Shown here in pieces: positions 24,375 through 32,763 of a DNA stretch of 64,000 bases. Numbering within the stretch: position 1 is the stretch's first letter; each line of letters opens with the position of its first letter. The notes beneath the pieces are model-generated. The model made no database searches. It worked only from the letters and a program-made list of their open reading frames with translations, and was not told where the DNA came from. Both the position numbers and the translations under genes were made by a program. The stretch is from Exiguobacterium sibiricum 7-3. Lineage in GTDB: Bacteria > Bacillota > Bacilli > Exiguobacteriales > Exiguobacteriaceae. The DNA is taken from contig NZ_KK211190.1 in the NCBI RefSeq assembly GCF_000620865.1, positions 1,811,971-1,875,970 on the forward strand. The letters are read 5' to 3'.

Positions 24375-26007
24375 GCGTTTCGCTTCCTTTCGGTGTTCGT
24401 ATCTGAAGTAGATTGCGGACAATATGCCGGCACTGCGTCGTGTTGAATTTACGCGCGACAAGCGACTCCGTATAGATCGTCGGTGCATCGAGTTGTAACG
24501 TTTCTAGACGATCCGGCGGAAAATCCAGTCCGTTAAGTATTTCGGCGGTCCAGTCAAAAAAGATCGTCTCGTCGAGTTGATGTATTTCCTTCAGCTGATG
24601 CGACAACTCCGTCAGATGAAAAACAAACACCGTATCGACGACGAGCTCACGTAACGCCTCGACCTGGTCCATCTCGTAGTACAGATTAGTCGTTGAGCGA
24701 AAGGCCGGATGCAGCGTGTCAAACATCGGAATCTTTTCCGGACGTTCGACAAACGAGCGGACAAATTCAACGCTGTCATGAAAATCCCGTAACATCAGCC
24801 GCGTCGGCCAACCGTCCTTCAAGACAAGCAAAGCATTTTGCGCATGCGCCTCCACTGCGATTCCTTCTTCGACGAGCAGCCGGAAAACCGGTTCCAGATA
24901 GACGGTCAAAAACTGTTTCAGCCAGCGCTCGCGTCCATATGTCTTGAACCACGGTTCAAGGAACAGTGTCTCGTCCCCTTCACGGAGGGCGAGTGCCGTC
25001 AACGGGATGACCGTTTCGTTTGGCAAAAGATCCGCCAGAACATTGTCCCGGTACAAACAGCCGATTCGTCCCGACAAGTCTCCGTCTGTCGTCTCGACGA
25101 CTTGACTGGCGAATTCCCGGAGTATAGTCACCGGCAGTTCTTGCGTCCGGTCGACCAACCAGTCGGATAAAACAGGTGCCGCGACAATGTTCGGAACAGT
25201 GAATGTCCGTCGTGAGGACGTCTGCATCAAATCGAGCGGCAGCTTGATGTGCGGAACCGTCGGCGCATCCGGTTGGAAAACGGTCCGGATCGATTGAGTC
25301 GCTTGAAACAAGGCACCGGCTTCCCCGAGATCGATGCCGCCGGACGCGCGGACGTCCGCTTCGACGTGTTGCCATTGCCACGGGTGGACCGGCAGAACGT
25401 GATAACCGGGCGGATTGTCGACCGCAGAACTTAACTTTTCCTGCAACCGGAGATACGTCTTGCGACCAAACGTCTGCTCCATCACACCATCCATGCGTTG
25501 TTGATGAACGATCGATACCGGGATGGCAACAAAGTGCAACCGGAAACGTTGTCCTGCTTCCGGTCCATAGCGCGAGTGGTCGTCACGCGAAAAGCCAATC
25601 CGGGACTTAAAACACGGATGGTACGGATGCCCTTCGACCAATGCTTGTTCCAGTTGTTCGTAGGACAAATGCGTCCGCGGCTCGGGATATGTCGGACATA
25701 CATCGGCAAACTGAACCGTCTGACGCAGTTCCAACCGCAGCGGCTCCGCGAGTTGAAAACAGTCCATGATGTGCTCAAGCGTCGGCGATTGCTCGTGATT
25801 TCCCCGCGTCAAGACGACCGTCTCGATGTCGAGCCAAACGCGGTCAAATGCTCCCCGTCTGCCGTCGACTGTCAGTTCATACGGCGGACGGACAAAACGA
25901 AACGTCGTCTGTCCCTGTCGCCGGTGTTCGATGAACGGTTCGATCCGTTCAAACAGGATGGCTTCAAGAAGTTGTTTGCAGACACGTCGTTCGTTCGTCG
26001 TTCGCAT
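24361..26007 (-). CDS. asbB: AsbB, NIS synthetase (IucA/IucC family)
   Basis: A 548-residue NRPS-independent siderophore synthetase that condenses citrate-derived acids with polyamine units. Active-site segments of the family are present: VHPWQWQHV (HPxHxxQ type), QATQSIRTVFQ, and EAHAQNALLVLKDG, followed by LRDFHDS. Assignment as AsbB rather than AsbA rests on being second in the operon. The start ATG 26007 overlaps the end of asbA by 44 bp. Confidence 0.9.
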   Translation of the reverse strand: MRTTNERRVCKQLLEAILFERIEPFIEHRRQGQTTFRFVRPPYELTVDGRRGAFDRVWLDIETVVLTRGNHEQSPTLEHIMDCFQLAEPLRLELRQTVQFADVCPTYPEPRTHLSYEQLEQALVEGHPYHPCFKSRIGFSRDDHSRYGPEAGQRFRLHFVAIPVSIVHQQRMDGVMEQTFGRKTYLRLQEKLSSAVDNPPGYHVLPVHPWQWQHVEADVRASGGIDLGEAGALFQATQSIRTVFQPDAPTVPHIKLPLDLMQTSSRRTFTVPNIVAAPVLSDWLVDRTQELPVTILREFASQVVETTDGDLSGRIGCLYRDNVLADLLPNETVIPLTALALREGDETLFLEPWFKTYGRERWLKQFLTVYLEPVFRLLVEEGIAVEAHAQNALLVLKDGWPTRLMLRDFHDSVEFVRSFVERPEKIPMFDTLHPAFRSTTNLYYEMDQVEALRELVVDTVFVFHLTELSHQLKEIHQLDETIFFDWTAEILNGLDFPPDRLETLQLDAPTIYTESLVARKFNTTQCRHIVRNLLQIRTPKGSETHVIH

Positions 26008-27691
26008 GGCGGACCTCCCGGTGTAATGGATTGTCGATTTCGATGAAGATCACCCGCTCGCCGCTGACTTCGAGTTCGTCGAGCGCATGGAGCCGTGTCA
26101 ACAAGTTCGCTTTATACGGTAACGTCGGCCGTGAACGGACATATTCGAGCCAATCCTTGCCACGTCCCGATAAGATCTGACTTTTTTGATCGCACCACGT
26201 TCCGACCCACTCGAGCATCGTTGATTCCGCAAGCAAGCCGTCGCGGTCAAACCGATGGATCAGACCGGCCAAGTGATTCCAGATCATGTAATACGTCAAC
26301 CGCTCCTTGATCGTCGTTTCGTCGTAGAAAAATTCCGGTGCTTCTGCCAGTGAGGCTTCGAGGTGGATTAGCTGGTTTTTGTTCGAACGGGCGAGATAAT
26401 ACCCCTGATTATCGCGAAACTGGTAGCTGACAGGACGTCCGTGTTCAAACCGGATCAGACTGTTTTGCTGGTGCGCTTCGAGCGCAATCCCGTAGTGTTC
26501 ATACAACTCGACCAAGGTCCCGAGTGTCAGTTCGATATACGTCTCGAACCAGTCCCGGGCCGCTTGAGGCATCGATTGATCCGCTCGCTTTGACTTCAAG
26601 ACGAGCGATGCCAAGACGGACGGTTCTTGATCGAGCGGTTCCTGAACAAGCGCCGCGACGTTGATCGCATCATCCTGGGCTTCGCGGTAAATGACTTCAA
26701 AACCGGACTCGTCTGCACCGGTCTGAACCGTTGCGTATGCCGGATCATGGGTGATCGAAAAGCCGTCCGGAAACGAAATTTGTTCGGCGAGACGCCGCAT
26801 GACGAGTCCCGCAGTTAGTTCATGCCGTTTATTGACGCGACGCGAATTGGTGACTTGGACCGGAATCGAAAACTTCAGCATATGCGACCGATCCGCTTGC
26901 AGGACCGTCCGGATCGAAGATGTCGCAAAGTACATCGGACCCAGTCGGCCGAGATGGCGGAGTTGGTTCGTCACGAGCAACTGTTGCACAGACGGTTGCA
27001 ACAAAAGATATTGTGCCTGCAAAGGATGAGCGGGTAACAGGCGTTCTGACGCTGACAGTGTAACCGCTGATCCGACTTGCTTCCGCATCTGTTCACTGAT
27101 CCGTTGATCCGTCGCACTGGCTTCCGTCAGCAGGGACTCATCAACCGCAAAATAATCGAGTTGGAACCCGTTCCTGAATTCCGGTGCATACGCGACTTGC
27201 TCCCAGTCATGCATCCCGACCCGGCTTTTCGGCGTCGGGTGGAACCAATGTCCGAACCGGACCGTCTGCTCGTGTTCAAGAAACGTCTCAGGGCAAATCG
27301 GCTCGCTCAACTCATGCGCGATGACGTGACACATACCCCGGTGACTGTCGAGGACCCGGTACAATAAATCTGTTACGCAGGGAGCAAGCCGTTGCAGATG
27401 TTGGCAACAGGCAATGATGAAGGTCAATGGTGCTTCCTCCGTCCATCCGCAGCTCGTTTGCCGGTAAATCCGTCCGATTTCGTGACGCCCGATCCGTGAA
27501 CGGCGTCGGATTTCAAGGACGTAGATGGTCCCGACGTCGATCCGGCAGGCCGTCTCACCGAACCAGATGTTCTCCTCGTCTGTTGGAATGAACCACTCGA
27601 TCATGTCGATTTCACGGAGGTAGCTGTTGCCGAATGCTTGGAGCGTTGCATGGGTTGCAATCTCTTCGGTTCGTTCTGTACGTGTCGTCAT
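25964..27691 (-). CDS. asbA: AsbA, NIS synthetase (IucA/IucC family)
   Basis: A 575-residue NRPS-independent siderophore synthetase; in petrobactin synthesis AsbA joins citrate to spermidine. Family segments are PAHPLQAQYLLLQP (about residue 225), ATSSIRTVLQADRSHMLKFS, and EAHQQNSLIRFEHG (about residue 400) followed by FRDNQGYY. It is the first gene of asbABCDEF. The ATG at 27691 follows AAGGAG by about ten bases; an upstream GTG touches that site. A Fur-box-like sequence lies 25 bp upstream, so the operon should be expressed when iron is scarce. Confidence 0.91.
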   Translation of the reverse strand: MTTRTERTEEIATHATLQAFGNSYLREIDMIEWFIPTDEENIWFGETACRIDVGTIYVLEIRRRSRIGRHEIGRIYRQTSCGWTEEAPLTFIIACCQHLQRLAPCVTDLLYRVLDSHRGMCHVIAHELSEPICPETFLEHEQTVRFGHWFHPTPKSRVGMHDWEQVAYAPEFRNGFQLDYFAVDESLLTEASATDQRISEQMRKQVGSAVTLSASERLLPAHPLQAQYLLLQPSVQQLLVTNQLRHLGRLGPMYFATSSIRTVLQADRSHMLKFSIPVQVTNSRRVNKRHELTAGLVMRRLAEQISFPDGFSITHDPAYATVQTGADESGFEVIYREAQDDAINVAALVQEPLDQEPSVLASLVLKSKRADQSMPQAARDWFETYIELTLGTLVELYEHYGIALEAHQQNSLIRFEHGRPVSYQFRDNQGYYLARSNKNQLIHLEASLAEAPEFFYDETTIKERLTYYMIWNHLAGLIHRFDRDGLLAESTMLEWVGTWCDQKSQILSGRGKDWLEYVRSRPTLPYKANLLTRLHALDELEVSGERVIFIEIDNPLHREVRHANDERTTCLQTTS

Positions 27692-27715
27692 GACTGTCAC
27701 ACTCCTTCTGACAAT

Positions 27716-27730
27716 TGATAATCATTCTCA
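27716..27730 (-). promoter_or_regulatory. Fur box upstream of asbA
   Basis: TGATAATCATTCTCA matches the 7-1-7 Fur consensus TGATAATnATTATCA at 13 of the 14 fixed positions. It lies 25 bp before the asbA start. Confidence 0.85.
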
Positions 27731-27739
27731 CTTTCAAAA

Positions 27740-27772
27740 AAGAGAAAAACGGGTTTCCCCGTTCTTTCTCCT
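27740..27772 (-). terminator. Intrinsic terminator after the siderophore-binding lipoprotein gene
   Basis: On the minus strand AACGGGGAAACCCGTT sits inside a longer imperfect GAGAAA/TTTCTC pairing and is followed by TTTTCTCTTTTTT. Confidence 0.72.
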
Positions 27773-27785
27773 GTTCTTCATCTGG

Positions 27786-28703
27786 TCATTTCAATAAGAC
27801 GTCTTCAAGTTCTGTTAATCCTTTTTGGCGTTCGATTGGATCCCAAAAGCCCCACGTCGTCGACAATTGGTGGACTTGATCTTTTTTGACTGCTGTCAGC
27901 CCTTTCCAGACCTTCCCGTTCGTCACTTCATCGTAGTACGGTCCACTGTTGAAGTACGACAGATCAATGATGTGGTCGGGATTATATTTCGCCAGTCCTT
28001 CGATCGAAATGTTTTCCCCGAAGTCTTTTGGCAGACCTTTCGTCGGTGTCAGCCCGATATCATCAAACAACAGCGAGTTCGTCGCATGGTTCGTCAGACC
28101 GTAGACACGAATATCTTTTTTGTTGACTGAGACCGCCATGAAGGTCTCGTCCTTGACGTTTTCCTTGATCCGTTGACCGATGTCTTTTGCTTCTTTCGCC
28201 AAGTCATCGATGACTGCTTGTCCTTCTTCTTTCTTGTTGACTGCTTCCGCGACTTTAAGGTGATCCTCTTTCCAGTCACCACCCACTTCGACAGCGACTG
28301 TCGGAATCGTTTTCGCCAGTTTGTCATACAGCGGTTTATACCGGTCACTGATGATCAACAAGTCCGGATCCAGTTTGACGATCTCTTCCGGATTGATTTC
28401 GTCGGCGTACGGCAACGCCTTCGTTCCTTCGAGTTCTTTCGTCAAATGTGGTGGAAACTCATTATCGTACGCCATCACGGCATACGGTTTGACACCAACG
28501 GAGACGAGCGATCCTTCCCATGACACGTGTGACAGGACAACCACTTTTTTCGGATCATTCGGAACTTCCGTTTTTCCAAAAATATGTTCAACGGTGTGGA
28601 CGGCGGCTGCTTTTTTTGTCGGTTGTTCGCTTGCCTCGCCTCCACAGGCGGCTAATACAACACACGTCGCGAGGACGGATGTGACACTGATGATTTTTTT
28701 CAT
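27786..28703 (-). CDS. Iron-siderophore substrate-binding lipoprotein (FatB/FpuA/YfmC type)
   Basis: A 305-residue lipoprotein that should bind the ferric siderophore at the outer membrane face and hand it to FecCD-type permeases. The signal sequence ends in LAAC (Cys 20), then AAAVHTVEHIFGKTEVPNDPKKVVVLSH, the standard start of the helical-backbone class III binding fold. Further segments are NPEEIVKLDPDLLIIS, and WDPIERQKGLTELEDVL at the end. It has its own Fur box and terminator and sits next to asbA. Binding of petrobactin is inferred from the operon; the ligand cannot be read from the protein. Confidence 0.88.
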   Translation of the reverse strand: MKKIISVTSVLATCVVLAACGGEASEQPTKKAAAVHTVEHIFGKTEVPNDPKKVVVLSHVSWEGSLVSVGVKPYAVMAYDNEFPPHLTKELEGTKALPYADEINPEEIVKLDPDLLIISDRYKPLYDKLAKTIPTVAVEVGGDWKEDHLKVAEAVNKKEEGQAVIDDLAKEAKDIGQRIKENVKDETFMAVSVNKKDIRVYGLTNHATNSLLFDDIGLTPTKGLPKDFGENISIEGLAKYNPDHIIDLSYFNSGPYYDEVTNGKVWKGLTAVKKDQVHQLSTTWGFWDPIERQKGLTELEDVLLK

Positions 28704-28741
28704 ATGATTCTTTTTCCCCTCTCACTCTCGTTCTTCAATAG

Positions 28742-28769
28742 TAATGATAATCATTATCAATGATTATCG
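28742..28769 (-). promoter_or_regulatory. Overlapping Fur boxes upstream of the binding-protein gene
   Basis: TGATAATCATTATCA (28745-28759) is a perfect 7-1-7 Fur palindrome. A further half-site TGATTATC (28761-28768) follows with the normal phase, giving an array of the GATAAT type. Confidence 0.93.
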
Positions 28770-28791
28770 ACATGGACGAACCAATCAACTT

Positions 28792-30276
28792 TCATGGACA
28801 AATTAAGCGTGGTTCATTTTCGATGTAGTCTAACAATTGCTTCAGCATGTGGGTGCGTCCGAGTGGTCCCCAAGGATCCCAATCGACGCTGTCCGGATAA
28901 TGGACTTGATGACGCCTGACCGCCTGCAAGGTCTGCCACGACTCTTCTTGCTGAATCCGCTCGACATCAACCGGTTGACTCCATAAGATCAGCAGGTTTT
29001 CGGGATCAACTCGTTGTAACGTCTCCAGCGTAACGATTTCATAAATGGCTTCCGGTAATCCCGGTGCCGGTGTCAGACCCAAATCATGAAATAAAAAACT
29101 GAGCATCGTATGTTGCTTCGTCCCGTATAACCGCACCTCGTCCGGTCGAATCCAGACGACAGCCCATGTTCCGGTCTTGTTCCACGCCAAACGTTCCTTG
29201 ACCGTTTGTTCGAGCGCTGTAATCTGCGCGACGATCGGCTCGAGCCGGTCTTCCCGATTCGTCGCGACGGCAATCAGTCGGAGATATTCACTCCAGCAGG
29301 TTTGATGCGGCAGTTCAAGGACATGGTCCGCCGGCAACCAGCTGATATCCTGTCCCTTCTCTAAACTCGGTGTCTTGATAATCAAATCGAGTGCCGTCGT
29401 CTCGAACCATTCCCGTTGAAGCGGTTGATTGGCGTCGTACAACCGGGTTCCGTCCAGTCCGGTCAAAAACACGGGTAATCCGCTTGCTCCGTATTCCGTC
29501 GGATAACTCGGTGCGAGGATCGGTTGCAGACCAAGTGCCAACAGATGATCCTGCAACAAGAGGCGGCTGGCAATCCCGATACGCGGTGTAATCCGTTGTA
29601 AAAAATGGGTCGGCGATAAACCGGTCCGTTTTTTGAAGAGGCGGCTGAAATAAAATTCGTCCTGCAATCCCACTTTTTGTGCGATTTGCGCCAACGTCAT
29701 CTCGTATGAAGCGAGCATCCACTCCTTTGCCGTGCGAATCCGCAGTTGCGTCACATATTCTTTTGGTGTTGCGTGATACCGCTCTTTGAACAGCCGGTTA
29801 AATGTCGGTACCGACATTCCGAGATCAAGCGCCAGCTCATGGACGGACCTTTGCATCGACAAGTCCTTTAACCAAGCGGCAGTCACTTCCTCAAACACGT
29901 GACTCTCCTGTTCGCGGCTCAATGTCTCAAGCAATTGATAGAGAATTCGTAGTTGAGTCAACCCTTCCTGTTCCGAAGTCGGGCTGACATGCAGTTGCCG
30001 TAACCAGTCATGCAGGATTTCCGCGTCTTGCCGATACAGGGCACACCGGTGTCCCGTCAACGTCAGGTGGTAAAACAAACAGGTCTCTTTCGCAGTTGGC
30101 AACACTTCGTCGATTTGTTCGATCCAAACGGCGTCACCCGGGTATAACCGGTGCCGGTTGCTGTATAAAAATCCGCTCCCCGCAACGACGATGACCAGTC
30201 CCGGCTTGACTGCTCGCCGGTCGCCTTCAAGCAACCAATGCTTTTCGATTGGTAACGGTTTGATCTGTAACTCCAT
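28792..30276 (-). CDS. AraC-family regulator fused to a siderophore-binding domain (Btr-like)
   Basis: A 494-residue cytoplasmic activator. The N-terminal about 130 residues form a cupin-like sensing part, followed by two HTH units of AraC type (SVHELALDLGMSVPTFNRLFKERYHATPKEYV and MTLAQIAQKVGLQDEFYFSRLFKKRTGLSPTHF, around residues 140-240). The rest, about 250 residues, is a periplasmic-binding-protein-like domain without signal peptide (ALGLQPILAPS, TETVL-like NLLILWSQPVD, WDPWGPLGRTHML). This layout is known from Bacillus Btr, which senses ferric bacillibactin inside the cell. Here the likely ligand is ferric petrobactin (inference from the locus). The start ATG 30276 follows GGGAG. Confidence 0.88.
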   Translation of the reverse strand: MELQIKPLPIEKHWLLEGDRRAVKPGLVIVVAGSGFLYSNRHRLYPGDAVWIEQIDEVLPTAKETCLFYHLTLTGHRCALYRQDAEILHDWLRQLHVSPTSEQEGLTQLRILYQLLETLSREQESHVFEEVTAAWLKDLSMQRSVHELALDLGMSVPTFNRLFKERYHATPKEYVTQLRIRTAKEWMLASYEMTLAQIAQKVGLQDEFYFSRLFKKRTGLSPTHFLQRITPRIGIASRLLLQDHLLALGLQPILAPSYPTEYGASGLPVFLTGLDGTRLYDANQPLQREWFETTALDLIIKTPSLEKGQDISWLPADHVLELPHQTCWSEYLRLIAVATNREDRLEPIVAQITALEQTVKERLAWNKTGTWAVVWIRPDEVRLYGTKQHTMLSFLFHDLGLTPAPGLPEAIYEIVTLETLQRVDPENLLILWSQPVDVERIQQEESWQTLQAVRRHQVHYPDSVDWDPWGPLGRTHMLKQLLDYIENEPRLICP

Positions 30277-30340
30277 CCTACCCACTCCCTAAAAAAACAT
30301 TTGACAAAAAATTGGTCTTCGATGTACGTTTAATCGCGTT

Positions 30341-30359
30341 GATAATGAATCTGATTCTC
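30341..30359 (+). promoter_or_regulatory. Fur box upstream of the FecCD permeases
   Basis: GATAATGAATCTGATTCTC matches the 19-base Fur consensus GATAATGATAATCATTATC at 14 positions. It lies in the divergent interval between the AraC-type gene and the permeases and could serve both. Confidence 0.7.
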
Positions 30360-30380
30360 AATTACAAAGGAGAGACGTCT

Positions 30381-31388
30381 ATGACTACATCCGTTCGACC
30401 ACGCTCGATCCTGACGATTGTTGCTCTCACGGTTGGACTGCTAACGCTATTGAGTACACTGTCCTTGTTTTACGGTGCTGTGCCGATTTCCCGGGCGACC
30501 GTCCTCGCCTCGTTCCATGCCTTTGACGCCGGTAATCTGCAGCATCAACTCGTTCAAGAAGTCCGGCTTCCGCGTCTGATTTGCGCCGGGCTTGTCGGCA
30601 TTGCGCTGGCGCTGTCGGGAACGATGATGCAAGGGTTGACCCGGAATGCGCTGGCTGACCCCTCTCTGCTTGGCATCACCCACGGCGCAGGACTCGGAGT
30701 CGCCTTGTCGCTGGCCTTTGTCTCGGAGCATTCATTTGTGACTTCACTTGTCTTTTCATTTGGCGGCGCCGCACTTGGGACAGCCGTCATCCTGTTGATC
30801 ACGGTGTTTGCCCGCGGACGCTTTTCACCGGTCACATTGACCGTAGCCGGTGCGGCACTGAGTGCTTTATTCAGCGCCCTGTCGACTGGTATCACTCTGT
30901 TTCACCAAGTCGCCCAAGATCTCAGTTTTTGGTATGCCGGCGGTTTGTCCGGGGCCAAATGGGCGCACGTATTCGTCTTGCTTCCGGTCGTTCTGCTTGG
31001 ACTCCTCATTTCCTTACATATCGCCCGCAGCATGACCGTCCTCTCGCTCGGAGAAGATGTTGCGACCGGGCTGGGGTCCTCTTTGACGAAAGTCCGGCTG
31101 CTTGGATTTTGCAGCATCGTCCTGCTTGCCGGTGTTGCCGTGTCGGTCGCCGGTGTTATCGGCTTTGTCGGCTTGATCATTCCCCATATCAGCCGTTTTT
31201 TGGTCGGGACGAACTATTACTTGTTGCTGCCGGTCAGCGCTCTGTTCGGCATGACGTTATTGATCGCTTCCGATTTGCTGGCGCGAATGATCAATCCGCC
31301 GTTCGAAACACCGCTTGGAGCCGTCACCGCCTTGGTCGGGGTACCCTACTTCCTTTATCTCGCCCGCCGAAAGGAGTTGTCCGTCTGA
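30381..31388 (+). CDS. FecCD-family siderophore permease, first subunit
   Basis: A 335-residue membrane protein of the BtuC/FecCD class with about ten helices, which imports ferric siderophores with a binding protein and an ATPase. Typical segments are VRLPRLICAGLVGIALALSG, MMQGLTRNALADPSLLGITHGAG, and GVIGFVGLIIPHISRFLVG with the ATPase-coupling GxxxFVGLxxPH loop. The ATG at 30381 has AAAGGAGAG before it. It overlaps the second permease gene by ATGA-type coupling. Confidence 0.92.
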   Translation: MTTSVRPRSILTIVALTVGLLTLLSTLSLFYGAVPISRATVLASFHAFDAGNLQHQLVQEVRLPRLICAGLVGIALALSGTMMQGLTRNALADPSLLGITHGAGLGVALSLAFVSEHSFVTSLVFSFGGAALGTAVILLITVFARGRFSPVTLTVAGAALSALFSALSTGITLFHQVAQDLSFWYAGGLSGAKWAHVFVLLPVVLLGLLISLHIARSMTVLSLGEDVATGLGSSLTKVRLLGFCSIVLLAGVAVSVAGVIGFVGLIIPHISRFLVGTNYYLLLPVSALFGMTLLIASDLLARMINPPFETPLGAVTALVGVPYFLYLARRKELSV

Positions 31389-32383
31389 TGGATGTCTGGC
31401 ATGCCGTAAAACAGGCGCGATTGACGCTGTTTTGTTTATGTAGTCTGCTCATTTTGACATTCGTGTACAGTCTGTCGACCGGGATTATTCCCGTTTCGTT
31501 TGGTGCGATCGGCCGAACGTTGATCGGACAAGGGACGGAAGCGGAACGGCTGATTCTCATCGATCTCCGGCTACCGCGGATGTTGCTCGCCTTGTTGATT
31601 GGTGCCGGACTGGCTGTCTCCGGTACATTACTTCAAGGGATGTCACGCAATGCGCTAGCTGATCCCGGCATTCTCGGAATCAATGCCGGTGCCGGACTAT
31701 TCGTGGTCTTGACGCTGTTTTTCTTTCGATCAGCTACACATCAACTTCCGATTCTGCCGTTCGTCGCTTTTTTCGGTGCGACGCTTGTCGCCTGGACGAT
31801 TTACCGGTTGGCGGGAAAAGCGGTCCAACCGGGACGTCTGTTGTTGGTTGGCGTCGGAATCAACGCCCTGTGTGGCGCCCTCTTGATTATTTTTCAGTTG
31901 AAGATGGATCCGCGCGATTTCCAGCAGGCGACGGTCTGGTTGACCGGAAGCATCTGGCAGGCGGATTGGTCATCCGTCTTGACGCTTGCACCTTGGATCG
32001 TCTGTTTGGTACCGCTTGCCTTTTTACACAGCCGGTCGTTGAATCTGTTGCAAATGAGCGGCTCGCTCCCACAGACGTTAGGTCTCCGAGTCGAGCGGAC
32101 ACGGAAACGGATCTTGTTGATCGCTGCCGCACTTGCCGGTTCCTGTGTCGCTGCCGGTGGCGGTATTTCCTTTATCGGATTGCTCGCCCCGCATATCGCC
32201 CGTCGCCTCGTCGGACCAAATCATTACAGTCTGATTCCGGTCGCCGCCCTGCTCGGCAGTCTGCTCGTGTTGCTCGCAGACTTGATCGGGAAAAATCTGC
32301 TTGCTCCTGCCGACATTCCGGTCGGGATTGTCATCGCAATTCTTGGAGCACCTTATTTCATCGTATTATTGTTCCGAAAATAA
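31388..32383 (+). CDS. FecCD-family siderophore permease, second subunit
   Basis: A 331-residue partner of the preceding permease. The same class features appear: RLPRMLLALLIGAGLAVSG, LLQGMSRNALADPGILGINAGAG, and GGGISFIGLLAPHIARRLVG. The ATG is formed with the stop of the first permease gene (TGATG), so both are made together as a heterodimer. No ATP-binding subunit follows; the operon ends at a terminator. Energisation must come from an ATPase encoded elsewhere. Confidence 0.92.
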   Translation: MDVWHAVKQARLTLFCLCSLLILTFVYSLSTGIIPVSFGAIGRTLIGQGTEAERLILIDLRLPRMLLALLIGAGLAVSGTLLQGMSRNALADPGILGINAGAGLFVVLTLFFFRSATHQLPILPFVAFFGATLVAWTIYRLAGKAVQPGRLLLVGVGINALCGALLIIFQLKMDPRDFQQATVWLTGSIWQADWSSVLTLAPWIVCLVPLAFLHSRSLNLLQMSGSLPQTLGLRVERTRKRILLIAAALAGSCVAAGGGISFIGLLAPHIARRLVGPNHYSLIPVAALLGSLLVLLADLIGKNLLAPADIPVGIVIAILGAPYFIVLLFRK

Positions 32384-32386
32384 AGG

Positions 32387-32426
32387 CAGACCGATTCGCC
32401 GCAAGTGGACGGATCGGTCTTTTTCT
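32387..32426 (+). terminator. Intrinsic terminator after the permease genes
   Basis: AGACCGATTC / GGATCGGTCT with a 13-nt loop, followed by TTTTTC. Also lies at the 3' end of the converging monooxygenase gene. Confidence 0.85.
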
Positions 32427-32743
32427 CAGCGTTTGCCTTTTTGACCCAGAACCTCGTAATACTGCTGGTCACTTCCTAAAATAAACGAAGGTGTCGGTTG
32501 ACCACGACGCGCGCGGTGACCTGCAAGATGGATGTCACTCGTCTCCCACGTCTTCCAGTCCTGTTCCGATTCCCAGCGAATCAAGACGATGACCTCTTCC
32601 TCGCCCCGCGTTCGCTTTTTTTGCAGGATACTGAGGTCGATGAAGCCGGGTTGTTGTTCGATGATGCCTTCGCCTGCGAACCGTTCAATCATTGAATCGG
32701 CATGACCGGTTTCCACCCGGATTGTTTTAAGTTGAATAAACAG
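32426..32743 (-). CDS. Antibiotic-biosynthesis-monooxygenase-fold protein (HmoA/IsdG-like)
   Basis: A roughly 105-residue protein of the dimeric alpha-beta barrel group that includes the heme-degrading IsdG and HmoA enzymes. Visible segments are FIQLKTIRVETGHADSMIERF, EQQPGFIDLSIL, EVIVLIRWESEQDWKTWETSDIH, in which the Trp and the C-terminal His of the family are present, then HLAGHR. Start choice is unusual: AAGGGGTGG is followed after TTTTT by CTG, which gives the family-like start FIQLKTIRV; a GTG at 32752 overlaps the ribosome site, and there is no ATG. Its Fur-box-like upstream sequence and position beside siderophore genes support an iron-release role, which is inferred. Confidence 0.78.
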   Translation of the reverse strand: MFIQLKTIRVETGHADSMIERFAGEGIIEQQPGFIDLSILQKKRTRGEEEVIVLIRWESEQDWKTWETSDIHLAGHRARRGQPTPSFILGSDQQYYEVLGQKGKR

Positions 32744-32763
32744 AAAAACCACCCCTTTTTAAT

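Noticed and set aside
21914-27691. Aerobactin, rhizoferrin or staphyloferrin synthesis as alternative to petrobactin
   Set aside because: Those clusters have IucA/IucC-type synthetases but no carrier protein, aryl-AMP ligase or 3-dehydroshikimate dehydratase; the set found here is that of asbABCDEF.
30929-32383. A 484-residue reading of the second FecCD permease
   Set aside because: The upstream 153 residues are Arg/Cys-rich, lie out of frame inside the first permease gene and are not membrane-like; the coupled ATG at 31388 is the start.
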